Shown here: piece by piece, positions 34,438 through 44,000 of the stretch
Layout: every line of letters begins with the position of its first letter
Numbering within the stretch: the stretch's first letter is position 1
Assembly (NCBI RefSeq): GCF_004348535.1
Contig: NZ_SMJX01000025.1
Span: 1-46,794, forward strand
From: Actinomadura sp. KC216
GTDB lineage: Bacteria; Actinomycetota; Actinomycetes; Streptosporangiales; Streptosporangiaceae
Length of the DNA: 46,794 bases
Reading direction: 5' to 3'
The notes under the pieces: generated by a model
The model's database searches: none
What the model was told of the DNA's origin: nothing
The model's input: only the letters and a program-made list of their open reading frames with translations
Program-made: the position numbers and the translations under genes

Positions 34438-35592
34438 TCAGGCGACCTTGCCGAAGAACTCCCGGATGTCGCCGATGAGCAGGTCGGTGGCGTCGTGCGC
34501 GGCCCAGTGGCCTCCGCGGTCGTAGTCGTTCCAGTGAACGATGTTGGAGTGGTCGCGTTCAGCGAACTTGCGGATCGGCTTGAAGTCGTAGGCGAACGAG
34601 GCCAGGCCGATCGGGACGGTGGTCCTGGCGTTGTGGTTCTGGCCCTGGTGGGTGGCGAACCAGTCGCGGTTCTCGAAGTAGAAGCGGGCCGAGGACGCCG
34701 AGGTGTTGGTGAACCAGAACAGCGAGGCGATGGTCAGCAGCTCGTCCGGTTCCACCGCGTCGCCGAGGAGCTGCCCGATCCAGGCCAGCTGGCCGGAGGG
34801 GGAGTCGGCGAGGGCGTGCGCGAGGGTCTGCGGCTGGTTGGCCTGCGACCGGTCGTGGATCGCGTGCTCGATGAACGCCTGGCCGAACTGCAGATGGCCC
34901 ATCTCGGCCTCGGTGAGCCCCTCGAACTCACCCGGCTCGCCCTTGGGAAAGGAGAAGAGCTGGTTGACGTGAACGCCGATGACGCGGTCGCGGTCGAGCT
35001 CGCCGAGGATCGGCGCGACGATGGCGCCCGCGTCGTTGCCGTGCACGCCGTACCGCTCGTAGCCGAGGCGGGTCATCAGCTCGGCCCACGCGGCGGCGGT
35101 CCGCGCGGCGTTCCAGCCCCGCTCCCGCGTCGGCCCGGAGAAGCCGAAGCCCGGGATGGACGGGATCACCACATGGAACGCCTGACCACCGGCGTCCGGC
35201 CTGGTCAGCCGGTCGACCAGCCCGAGGTACTCGGTGAACATATTCGGCCAGCCGTGGGTGAGGATCAGCGGGGTCGCGCCCGGCTCGGGCGACTTGACGT
35301 GCACGAAGTGAACGGTCTGGCCGTCGATCTCGGTGGTGAACTGCGGGTACCGGTTGAGCCTGGCCTCCTGCGCGCGCCAGTCGAAGTCGTCGCGCCAGCG
35401 CTCGACCAGGGGGCGCACGTACGAGCCTGGGACGCCGTACTCCCATCCAGGCGGGGTCGGGATGCCCTCCAGCTCCCCGGCGAACTCCTCGGCGGGCAGT
35501 TCGTCGGCGAAGCGGGTGCGGGCGAGTCGGCTCTTCAGGTCGTCGACGTCCGCCTGCGGGATCTCGATGCGGAACGGCTTGATCTCGGTCAT
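34438..35592 (-). CDS. epoxide hydrolase of the EHN/alpha-beta hydrolase family
   Basis: A 384-residue enzyme with the N-terminal EHN segment (about residues 4-110), oxyanion motif H-G-W-P at 113-116, nucleophile Asp187 in H-G-N-D-A-G and catalytic His in G-G-H-W-A-A-H-D near the C terminus. Family members open epoxides to diols in the cytoplasm. ATG 35592 has AAAGGGG upstream. The promoter region carries two palindromes of GAACG half-sites, suggesting repressor control. Confidence 0.9.
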   Translation of the reverse strand: MTEIKPFRIEIPQADVDDLKSRLARTRFADELPAEEFAGELEGIPTPPGWEYGVPGSYVRPLVERWRDDFDWRAQEARLNRYPQFTTEIDGQTVHFVHVKSPEPGATPLILTHGWPNMFTEYLGLVDRLTRPDAGGQAFHVVIPSIPGFGFSGPTRERGWNAARTAAAWAELMTRLGYERYGVHGNDAGAIVAPILGELDRDRVIGVHVNQLFSFPKGEPGEFEGLTEAEMGHLQFGQAFIEHAIHDRSQANQPQTLAHALADSPSGQLAWIGQLLGDAVEPDELLTIASLFWFTNTSASSARFYFENRDWFATHQGQNHNARTTVPIGLASFAYDFKPIRKFAERDHSNIVHWNDYDRGGHWAAHDATDLLIGDIREFFGKVA

Positions 35593-35613
35593 GCTCTGCC
35601 CCTTTGCTGAACG

Positions 35614-35650
35614 GAACGTTCTGTTCCTATAGTAGCAGAACGAATCGTTC
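35614..35650. promoter_or_regulatory. paired palindromic operators before the epoxide hydrolase
   Basis: GAACGTTC at 35614-35621 and GAACG-AAT-CGTTC at 35638-35650 are both palindromic and share the GAACG half-site, separated by the AT-richer TATAGT region. The arrangement looks like a repressor (for example TetR-type) binding over the promoter. No such regulator gene is adjacent. Confidence 0.6.
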
Positions 35651-35769
35651 CGTTCCAGTCGCTGCCTGGAGTTGGACACGTCGGGCAAGGTTCGTCTGCA
35701 ACAAGGAGCAGAACGAACCCGGACGCGCCGGCCCTGCGCTGGACTCGTCGACACTGGGGACGTGCCCGA

Positions 35770-36777
35770 TCAGAGCATCGCGGGCAGACCCAGCCATGGT
35801 TTGTCGGTGGCGTCGAATCCGGTGAGCTCGGCGATCTTCCCGTCGGCGATGCGCAGGACCGCGATGGTGAACAGACGGTATTCCGGGTCGCCGGGGGCGC
35901 GGAGGTACAGCGCGGCGGCAGGCATGCGGTTGACCGTCGTGGCGATGCAGCGCCAGTCGTCCTTGCCGCGCTGGAAGAGCCCGCTGGAGACCCAGCCGTC
36001 CACCGCGTCCTTGGCCGTGACGATCACCTTGCCGGGATCGGGCAGCATCGCGAAACGCAGGTCGTCGCGCAGCAGGGCCATCAGCGCGTCGAGGTCGTTG
36101 CGCTCATGGGCGTCCATATACGACCTCACGACGCCGCGCTCGTCATCCGACAGCTCGCGCGTGGCGGGGCTGCGCCAGTCGAGGCGGCGGTCGGGCAGTT
36201 GCTCGCGCATCGTCACGCGCGCCCGCTGCAGCGCGCTCGTCACCGATGCGACGGTCAGCTCGAGGGCGTCGGCGGCCTTCGGCGCCGGCCAGCCGAGGAC
36301 GTCGCGCACGATGAACACCGCCCGCTGCCGCGGCGGCAGGTGCTGGACGGCGACGATGAACGCCAGCTCGATCGTCTCCCGGGCGACCACCGATTCCTGC
36401 GGGTCCTCCGGGAGCATCCGGTCCGGGTAGGGCTGCAGGTAGTGCACTTCCGAGCCCGCGCCCGCCGGCTCGGCAGGCACGGGCGTGCGGTCGTTGCGCT
36501 TGTCCAGGAAGTCGAGGCAGGCGTTCGTCGCGATCCGGTACAGCCAGGTCCGCAGCGCGGCGTGGCCCTTGAACGACTCTCGCTTGTTCCACACCCGCAG
36601 GAATGTCTCCTGCGTCAGGTCCTGGGCGTCCTCGTAGTTCGCGAGCATCCGGTAGCAGTGCACCTGCAGCTCACGCCGGTAGCGCTCCGTGATGAGCGCG
36701 AACTGTGCCGCGTCGTTCGAGCGGGCCGCCGCGATGAACGCGGCCTCGTCGCCGCCCAGCACTTCGGAGTCGTTCAT
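35770..36777 (-). CDS. ECF RNA polymerase sigma factor with SnoaL-like domain (SigG/SigJ type)
   Basis: A 335-residue sigma factor. Region 2 (about residues 25-95) has H-C-Y-R-M-L-A-N-Y-E-D-A-Q-D-L-T-Q-E-T-F-L-R-V-W, region 4 is near residues 145-195 (H-L-P-P-R-Q-R-A-V-F), and an NTF2/SnoaL-like C-terminal domain follows. ATG 36777 is chosen because GGAAGGA lies 10 bases before it; TTG 36786 would overlap that site. It may direct its own promoter and nearby genes; no anti-sigma gene is adjacent. Confidence 0.87.
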   Translation of the reverse strand: MNDSEVLGGDEAAFIAAARSNDAAQFALITERYRRELQVHCYRMLANYEDAQDLTQETFLRVWNKRESFKGHAALRTWLYRIATNACLDFLDKRNDRTPVPAEPAGAGSEVHYLQPYPDRMLPEDPQESVVARETIELAFIVAVQHLPPRQRAVFIVRDVLGWPAPKAADALELTVASVTSALQRARVTMREQLPDRRLDWRSPATRELSDDERGVVRSYMDAHERNDLDALMALLRDDLRFAMLPDPGKVIVTAKDAVDGWVSSGLFQRGKDDWRCIATTVNRMPAAALYLRAPGDPEYRLFTIAVLRIADGKIAELTGFDATDKPWLGLPAML

Positions 36778-36871
36778 GGTTGTCAATCCTTCCGCGGGTG
36801 GCGAGGGCCTACCAGTACTGACGATGTGTCGGAGGATTTCTGAGCGGTTGTGCCTTTCGGGGGCGTCGCGG

Positions 36872-37258
36872 TCACGCGGCGGCCGGACGGCGGAGCGCCA
36901 GGGCCGACCAGGTGGTGCCGAGGAGGAGGACGGCCGAGGAGGCTATGAGCAGGGCTTGGAGCGGGCCCGGCATGGTGCCGATCGTGAGGACGGGCCCAGG
37001 CCGATCAGGACGGCGGCGGCCTTCGGCACGGTGGCGCTGCGGTAGAGGCCCACGGCGAGGGCGATGGCGCCGATGACGCCGAGGAGGGAGGTGAGGAAGA
37101 AGGCGCCGGCGGCACCGTCGTTGTGGGCGTCCATTCCCGCCACCACGGAGGGAAGGGGGCGTGGTCGGCGATATCGGCGGCTTTCCCAGCAAGGTCGTGA
37201 CGGTCTGCATGGACGTGGTGATCGCTTCGTCCCAGGCGGGGTCGTCAGCGGCAGCCAT
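36872..37258 (-). pseudogene. frameshifted small membrane protein
   Basis: Coding signal switches frame. The start frame opens with M-A-A-A-D-D-P-A-W-D-E-A-I and fades near 37170. The next segment, with S-V-V-A-G-M-D-A-H-N-D and two hydrophobic stretches (F-F-L-T-S-L-L-G-V-I-G-A-I-A-L), lies in another frame. The last segment (A-L-L-I-A-S-S-A-V-L-L-L-G) is back in the first frame. Together they would make a protein with three or four membrane helices. Two small indels have broken it, or a sequencing error has. The family is not recognised. Confidence 0.55.
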
Positions 37259-37287
37259 GATGCGCTCACCGAGCCGGCGGACCCTGT

Positions 37288-37743
37288 TCAGCTGATCACT
37301 CGGCAGATCTCGATGCGGTCGGGCTTGGACAGCAGCGCCGGGTCCACCTCCCGCGGGACGGGCGCGGTGTAGACGGCCTGGGACCCGGCCTCGAGGAGCT
37401 CGAACGTGGTGGACATGATCACCGCCTTGACGGCCCTGGCATGTGGTTCCCAGAGCAGGAGGCCCCGGACGAAGCCCTCGGCCGTCGCGCTGGCGGGCTT
37501 GAGACGCAGCAGGTGATCCTGGGTCCCGGCCTCGGCCTGGGCCTCGCTGACCGGGCCGTCGAAGCTGGTGATCGCGGCCGCTTCAGGGACCTGTTCGGCG
37601 GCGGGGCCGGACCAGTCGTCGAGCACCTCGTAGGTGCCCGCGGTGGCGTCCAGGACGAGCGCGAAGCGGTGGCCGTCTCCGACGCTCTGGAGCACGTAGT
37701 GGTCGCCCTTCTCGGGCGCTGTGTCATGGAAGGTTGCGTACAT
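37288..37743 (-). CDS. hypothetical protein
   Basis: A 151-residue soluble-looking acidic protein beginning at ATG 37743. It shows alternating strands (H-Y-V-L-Q-S, H-R-F-A-L-V-L-D, T-Y-E-V-L-D-D) and no membrane segment or cofactor motif. It lies 53 bases after the LAL regulator gene on the same strand and may be in its operon. I do not recognise a family. Confidence 0.65.
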   Translation of the reverse strand: MYATFHDTAPEKGDHYVLQSVGDGHRFALVLDATAGTYEVLDDWSGPAAEQVPEAAAITSFDGPVSEAQAEAGTQDHLLRLKPASATAEGFVRGLLLWEPHARAVKAVIMSTTFELLEAGSQAVYTAPVPREVDPALLSKPDRIEICRVIS

Positions 37744-37796
37744 GGGTGGAGTGTCGCCCGGTGAGTCGTCGCGGGGCCTCAGTGCTGGTACGCAGA

Positions 37797-40478
37797 TCAG
37801 CCGCGTATTCCGTTGCGGAGGGCCCAGGCGGTGAGCTGGGTCCGGTTGGCGAGGGAGAGCTTGGCGAGGGCGTTGCGGATGTGCGTCTCCACGGTGCGCT
37901 CGGAGAGGTGGAGCCGCCCGGCGATCTCACGGTTGGCCAGGCCCGCGGCGACCAGGCCGGCGACCTCGCGTTCGCGGCCGGTCAGGGCGGCTGCGCCGCT
38001 CACCCCGGACAGCTCGTCGGCCAGTGCCGAGGCCTCGCGCGCCACCCGTGCCATGCCGAGGCGCCGGGCGGTGCGGGCGGCCTGCTCGGCGAGGGTCAGG
38101 GCGCGGGCCCGCTCCGCGGACCTGGCTCGGAGCAGCCTGGCGTGGGCGAGCTCGGTCAGCGCGAGCGTGGGGAGCGCGGACGTCCTGCGCTCCATCCTCG
38201 CCGCCGCCGTCAGGTGCTGTTCGGCGTCGTCGAACCGGCGGAGGCAGGTCGCGAGCACGCCCAGGGTCCTGGCGATGGATCCACCGCACCCGGCCGCCTG
38301 GTTGTCGTAGTAGCCCTTGTACGGCCTGAGCATGAGCAGGCAGCGTTCGGCCGTCTCCTGGTCGTCCAAGGCGGCGGCCAGTTCGGAGACGGCCGTCACG
38401 ATTCCGGTCCAGCGCTGGTTGACCGGCAGGTCGTCGAGACGGGACCGGAGCCGTTCGAACAGGACCGCGGCCTCGTCGGGCTCTTCACGCTCGAGGTGCA
38501 GCATCGCCGTCACGGCCATCAGGATCGGGACCTGGTGGATCACGGTGGCGTAGGCGGCGGGCGGTTGTGCCCGTCCTTGCTCGCCGGTGCGCCGCTCCAG
38601 GTAGGTGGCGAACACGAAGGCCGCACCCTGGGCCGACACGTCCCCGGTGTGCTCGCCGATCTCCTCGAAGGCCCGCGCCAGGTCGGCTGCCTCGTTGAGG
38701 CGGCCGGTGAGCAGCGCCAATGACGCCTGTGTACGCAGCAGATGCCACCGGGCCAGCAGGCCTCCCGGACGCGCCGCGAGATCGGCGAGGCCGCGGGTCT
38801 CCGCCTCGACCGCCGGGATGGCGCCGAGCTGGAAGGCGGCGTCGATGCGCCAGGTGTGGCCCCACAGCGCGGCCGTCGGACGGTCCTGGCTGAGTGAGCC
38901 GAGCCGGGCACCGACGGCCAGCCGTTCGGCGACGCCGTCCGGGCCTCCGGCCGCCTGGTGCCGGGCGTGCAGGGCGGCCACGACGGCATCGAGGTCTCCC
39001 GAACCTTCGGCCAGGGCCAGGGCCCGGGCGCTGACCGGCCCGGTTTCGGGATCGTCCGAGACGGCCATCGAGACGGCCTGCTGGGCCAGGACTCTGGCGC
39101 GCGTCGCGTCGTCCAACGGCGCTTTCAGGGCGCGTGCGCACAGGCGGCCGACCGTTCCGGCCTGGGGGCCGCCCACGCCCTCGACGGTGATCGCCGCTTT
39201 GGCGAGCGACGCGGGGTCCGCGAGCTGTTCGGCGAGCCCGGCGGCGGTTTCGCAGGCTTCCAGGGCTTCCGCGATCCGGCCCGCCCGGTAGGCGGCTTCG
39301 GCCAGGCCGAGCAGCCTCCGGCAGCGTTCGGTGTCGTCGGCGGCGAAGGCCAGGGCCTGGCCGTGCCAGTAGCAGGCGCTGTCGAACGACGACCGGCGCT
39401 CGTCTCGTTCCGCCGCGCGCGAGCAGGCCTCGGCGGCGGCCCTGCGGTCCTCCGGATCCACGGCCGCCCTGGTCCAGTGGGACGCGGCGGCGTGCAGATC
39501 GCTGTGCGCCCGGGCGATGCGGCGGTGCCAGGCAAGGCGTTCGTTTCTGGGCAGCCGGTCGTACCAGGCCGTCCGGACGAGCCCGTGAGACCAGCTCAGC
39601 GACCCGGGCCTGCGCGGATCCTCGACCAGGATGCCCGCGGCGACGGCCTCCGCGACCGGCTCGGGGTCGGGCCGCAGGACGTCGACGTCGATCTGGTCGC
39701 CGTAGACCGCGCACCCCGCGAGCAGCGCACGGCACGCCTCGCCTAGTCCCGCGCCCCTGACCTCGATCAATCTGCGCAGCGCCGACGGAACGGGCAGCCG
39801 GTCCGGGGCCGGCCCGGCGAGCCGGCCCGGAAGCGTCCGCGTGAGCTCGCGCAGGAACAGCGCGTTGCCGCCGCTCTCGCGGTGCAGCCGGAGGGCCCAT
39901 GACGGATGCGCCTCAGCGAAGCGCGACAGGTACTCCGCCACGTCCCCCTCGCCGAGCGGGCCGAGAGCCGTGGAAGCCACCTCGGCGAGAAGATCGGGCA
40001 CCGTCCGGCAGGTGCCGAAGAGCACGATCCTGGTGTGCCGCGCCTCGCCCGCCAGGTGACGCAGCAGCCGCAGCGAGGCTTCGTCGGCCCAGTCCAGGTC
40101 CTCCAGCACCAGCACGAGCGGTTGCCGCTCCGCCGCCTCGGCCAGATCGCGCACGGCCCGGTCGATGGCCTCGAACCGCAGGCTCGCGGCGTCCTGCCCG
40201 GGTGGCGTGAGCACACGCAGGCCGAGCCCCAGGGCCGCGCGCGACTCCATGAGCTGCGACCACGGCCAGAAGTCCGGCGCCCCCTCTTCCCGGGCGGCGC
40301 GTCCGGTCAGCACGACGGCGTCTCCGAGCCGCGAGACGGCCCGGCCGACCAGGGCGGACTTGCCGACGCCCGCCGCACCGCCCACCAGCACGACGGACCC
40401 GCGCCCCTCGGACGCCTCCGCACCCGCGCGCTCCAGCTCCGCCAGTTCCCGCCGGCGCCCTACGAACGGTTCCTCCAC
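37797..40478 (-). CDS. LAL-type LuxR-family transcriptional regulator with AAA ATPase domain
   Basis: An 893-residue regulator. The N-terminal ATPase domain has Walker A G-G-A-A-G-V-G-K-S (about residues 33-41) and Walker B L-V-L-V-L-E-D-L-D-W-A-D (about 121-132). A long helical, TPR-like middle follows. The last 60 residues are a LuxR/GerE helix-turn-helix with L-T-G-R-E-R-E-V-A-G-L and N-R-E-I-A-G-R-L-H-L-S-E-R-T-V-E-T-H. Such proteins switch on secondary-metabolite or sugar genes in an ATP-dependent way. The start is GTG 40478 with a poor ribosome binding site. The target is not evident. Confidence 0.92.
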   Translation of the reverse strand: MEEPFVGRRRELAELERAGAEASEGRGSVVLVGGAAGVGKSALVGRAVSRLGDAVVLTGRAAREEGAPDFWPWSQLMESRAALGLGLRVLTPPGQDAASLRFEAIDRAVRDLAEAAERQPLVLVLEDLDWADEASLRLLRHLAGEARHTRIVLFGTCRTVPDLLAEVASTALGPLGEGDVAEYLSRFAEAHPSWALRLHRESGGNALFLRELTRTLPGRLAGPAPDRLPVPSALRRLIEVRGAGLGEACRALLAGCAVYGDQIDVDVLRPDPEPVAEAVAAGILVEDPRRPGSLSWSHGLVRTAWYDRLPRNERLAWHRRIARAHSDLHAAASHWTRAAVDPEDRRAAAEACSRAAERDERRSSFDSACYWHGQALAFAADDTERCRRLLGLAEAAYRAGRIAEALEACETAAGLAEQLADPASLAKAAITVEGVGGPQAGTVGRLCARALKAPLDDATRARVLAQQAVSMAVSDDPETGPVSARALALAEGSGDLDAVVAALHARHQAAGGPDGVAERLAVGARLGSLSQDRPTAALWGHTWRIDAAFQLGAIPAVEAETRGLADLAARPGGLLARWHLLRTQASLALLTGRLNEAADLARAFEEIGEHTGDVSAQGAAFVFATYLERRTGEQGRAQPPAAYATVIHQVPILMAVTAMLHLEREEPDEAAVLFERLRSRLDDLPVNQRWTGIVTAVSELAAALDDQETAERCLLMLRPYKGYYDNQAAGCGGSIARTLGVLATCLRRFDDAEQHLTAAARMERRTSALPTLALTELAHARLLRARSAERARALTLAEQAARTARRLGMARVAREASALADELSGVSGAAALTGREREVAGLVAAGLANREIAGRLHLSERTVETHIRNALAKLSLANRTQLTAWALRNGIRG

Positions 40479-40764
40479 CCGGCCAGTGTCACCCAGCCCC
40501 GATCACCCGGTCCCGCGAATCAGGCCCTCGCCGCGTGACTGATAGCCACGACACTCATCGGGTAGCCCGAAGGTTGTCGCCGTTCCGCAGGCGCTTCGCC
40601 GTTCGGCACGGGCGTTCATGACCCACGTAGGCTCCTTGTCCTCCGCACGGTGGACTTCACAGGTGGCCCAACGGCCTTTGGAGTCGCTCTATCCACCCAC
40701 GCCCCGGCGAGCCTTTCCGTCGATTGGCCACCTTCCTAAATCACGCGGCGGGCATCCCGCACCA
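40479..40764. other. intergenic region bordering a transposase remnant
   Basis: About 290 bases upstream of the LAL gene. It should hold that gene's promoter, but I see no convincing hexamers or operator. Its right part may already belong to the decayed insertion sequence that follows. Confidence 0.35.
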
Positions 40765-41010
40765 CCCCGGACGTGCTGGTCGGCGACCGGGCCTACTCGG
40801 CCCGGCGGATCCGCACCTACCTGCGCCGCTGCCGGATCCATACGGTGATCCCCGAACCTCGCGATCAGCAGGCAACCGGGCCCGCAAGGGCAGCTGCGGC
40901 GGCCGCCCGCCTTCGACGCCGAGTTGTACGAACACCGCAACGTGGTCGAGCGCCGCTTTGCCAGGCTCATCCTGTGGCTTCGCCACCACCAATTATCAGA
41001 CACGACCTAG
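40765..41010 (+). pseudogene. remnant of an IS5-type DDE transposase
   Basis: Two adjoining frames together give the C-terminal part of an IS5-family transposase: D-V-L-V-G-D-R-A-Y-S-A-R-R-I-R near 40765-40815, and then, after a shift, F-D-A-E-L-Y-E-H-R-N-V-V-E-R-R-F-A-R-L, which carries the conserved E region. The N-terminal part with the first catalytic Asp is missing. It is inactive. Its presence between two unrelated regulatory genes marks an old insertion site. Confidence 0.75.
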
Positions 41011-41028
41011 CCCACCTTTTAGACAGCC

Positions 41029-44000
41029 TCAGTTACCCATGACGGTGGATGGTTCTCCGAACATTGGGCAGATGTTTTGGAATTTGTGGCCGGAGGACAC
41101 ATATTGTACCCACTCTCCGGGTTCCAGCATTCGACCGGCAATGACGCAGGTCGCATTAACGAGATCGCCTGGCAATGCGATGTTCCACAACCGGACCGTA
41201 TGGTCGTCGCTGCTGCTGGCCAGGGTCTTGCCGTCCGGGCTGAAGGCGACGGTATTGATCGGACCGGTATGCCCGTCAAGGAGGGGGCCGATCTGGCTGC
41301 GGGTGGTCATGTCCCATAGACGGACGTGGTCGTTGGCGCTGCTGGCCAGGGTTCTGCCGTCCGGGCTGAAGGCGACGGTATTGACTGGGCGAGCGTGGCC
41401 GAGCAACGCCGGGCCGGTCCGGCGGAGGCTGGGAGGGGTGGCCTGATCCCATCCCCACAATTGCACCGTGCCGTCGTCGTCGCCTGTGGCCAAAGTCTTG
41501 CCGTCCGGGCTGAACGCCAAAGAATTGATCCGGCTCCGCGGGTCGGGAAATGATCGGGACCATCCTTTGGTCATACTCCAAAGGCCCACAACGTGATCGT
41601 CCCCGCCGGTCGCGAGGTGACCGTCCGAACCGAAGGCCACGGCGTTGACCTTGGTGATGCTCAATGGATGACCACCGACCGGCTGGCGGGCGGCGATGTC
41701 CCACAGCCGGACTGTACGGTCCTGGGCGCTGCCGGTGGCGAGAATCTTGCCGTCCTGGCTGAAGGCGGCTGTGTTGATCGGGCCGGTGTGGCCGGTCAGG
41801 GGTGGGCCGATCTGCTGGCGGCCGGTCATGTCCCACAGGCGTACGGTGCCGTCATCGCCGCCAGTGGCCAGAGTCCTGCCATCTGGGCTGGACGCCAGCG
41901 TACGGACCGGACCAGTGTGGCCGGTCAGGGGTGGGCCGATCTGCTGGCGGCTGGCCACGTCCCACAGGCGTACGGTGCGGTCATCGTCGGCGGTCGCGAG
42001 GATCTTGCCGTTTGGACTATAGGTGGCCGCGTTGACTGCGGCAGTGTGGTCCAGGCGAGAGCCGCGGAGGCGGCGGTCGCCCACACTCCACACGCGCACC
42101 GCGCCCTCGGCGGCAGTCGCGAGGGTCTTGCCGTCCGGGCTGAAGGCGGCTGTGTTGATCGGGCCGGTGTGGCCGGCCAGGGGTAGGCCGATCTGCTGGC
42201 GGCCGGTCATGTCCCACAGGCGTACGGTGCGGTCATCGCCGCCAGTGGCCAGAGTCCTGCCGTCCGGTCCGAACGCCAGCGTACGGACCGGACCAGTGTG
42301 ACCGGTCAGAGGTGCGCCGATCTGCTGGCGGCTGGCCATGTCCCACAGTCGTACAGTGTGGTCATCGCCGCCGGTCGCGAGGGTCTCGCCGTTCGGACTG
42401 AACGCCATCGTGCGGATTGGGGCGGTGTGGCCGACCAGAAGTGGCCCGGCCTGGCGGCGAGTGGCCACATCCCACACACCTGCCACTCCATGGTCACCGC
42501 CGATAGCGAGGGTCTTTCCGTCGGGGCTGAAGGCCACCGTGCGGGCCGGGCCCGTACGGTCGCTAAGGTTCAGGCATGGCGGGCGTATGCGACGTCCGGC
42601 CGCGTCCCACAAGCACGCACTACCTAATGGGCCGTCGCCGCCGACGCCGGCCAGGGTCTGCCCGTCGGGGCTGAAGGCCACCGAGCTGATCGGGACATTA
42701 TGGTCTGTGAGCCTGCCCTGATACGGGCCTAGCAAGACGGCGATTAGGCTGGCGCGGGCTTCGGGAGTGGGGTTGATGCGCCAGGCCGCGATGGCTAGAA
42801 GGGCTGCGGTTTCGGGGTCGTTGAGGAGTCGGCTTTGCGCGGCGAGCTGGCGGGAGACGGCGATGTCACGTTGAGCGGTGGTCTCCCGCGCGGCCCGGAT
42901 GGTCATGACCGTGGTCGCAACGGCGATGACGAGGAGCCCCGCGAGGGCTATGAGGAAGGACCAGCGTCGCTGGACACGGCGGATCTCGGCCTTGACGCTG
43001 GCGTTGAGAAAGTCCTGCTCTTCTTGGCTCAGCGCAGGATAGCGATCGGGGGCCCGGCGCCAGTGTGACTGCGCGTTAGAAACCGCGGCCAGACGTTCCC
43101 CCCGGTAAAGATAGGAGGAGGGCTGGCCATTACGGGCCCACTCCGTGGCATCATCGCCAAGCTGGCCGTACAGCGCGCGGATCGCTGGCTCGTCTTGCAG
43201 CCAGGAGCGAAGCCGTCCCCAGGCCTGCAGCAGAGAGTCGTGGGTGATCTGTGCGGTTGCCCCTTCCACGACGAGAAGCCGTTGCGCCGCGAAGGCATCG
43301 ACCACGTCTTCGATCCCAGCGGGAACGTCGGTACCGTGCCCTTCGACGGTGATGAGAGCCTCCGGCGGACCGGGAGAGCCGACTTCAGGATCAACCTGCC
43401 GGCGTACGTAGGGCATGGGACGGCGAACGGCCCGGCCATCGCGGGTGATCTTGGTGAGGCGGTGGAACACCTGGCGGGCCGTGTCCTGCTGGGCGGGGAG
43501 CAGCGACTGGTAGACAGCTTCGGCGCTGGTCTGGATGGCATGGGCCACCCCGCCGGATCGTTCGTAGCCGTGGTGGGTGAGCCGGTCGCCATCGCGGTGG
43601 GTCCAGGTGACGCGCATCGCCTCCGACAGCAGTGGCAGCGCCCCCACCTCGTACCCGCCATCGGCTGAAGAGACGGGCAGATCAGCAAGGATGGTGTCGA
43701 CCAGAGTGGGATCGATGTGCAAGCCCGCTGTCTCGGCAGGACCGGTGATGGTCAGCCGCAACTGCGCCGAGGTCATTGGTCCGACCAGGAAGAACCCCTC
43801 CTTAGCCGATTCGGCCAGTTCGGTGTGGGCTGCGCACGCGCGCAGAAGGTCAGCGCGGATCACCGCGATCACCACTGCGGCCGGTTCTCCACCGGGCCCG
43901 CACGGACGCGTGGCGGCGGCATGCAAAGCCGTGATGAAGTCCTGGCGTTGCCGCTGGGACAGGCCCGCGCGATCAGGGTCAGCGTCGTCGGGGAGAGTGA

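Noticed and set aside
41740..42400. Regular repeats that could be taken for a CRISPR-like array
   Set aside because: The repeats are in frame and encode WD40 motifs; unit length and lack of unique spacers exclude CRISPR.
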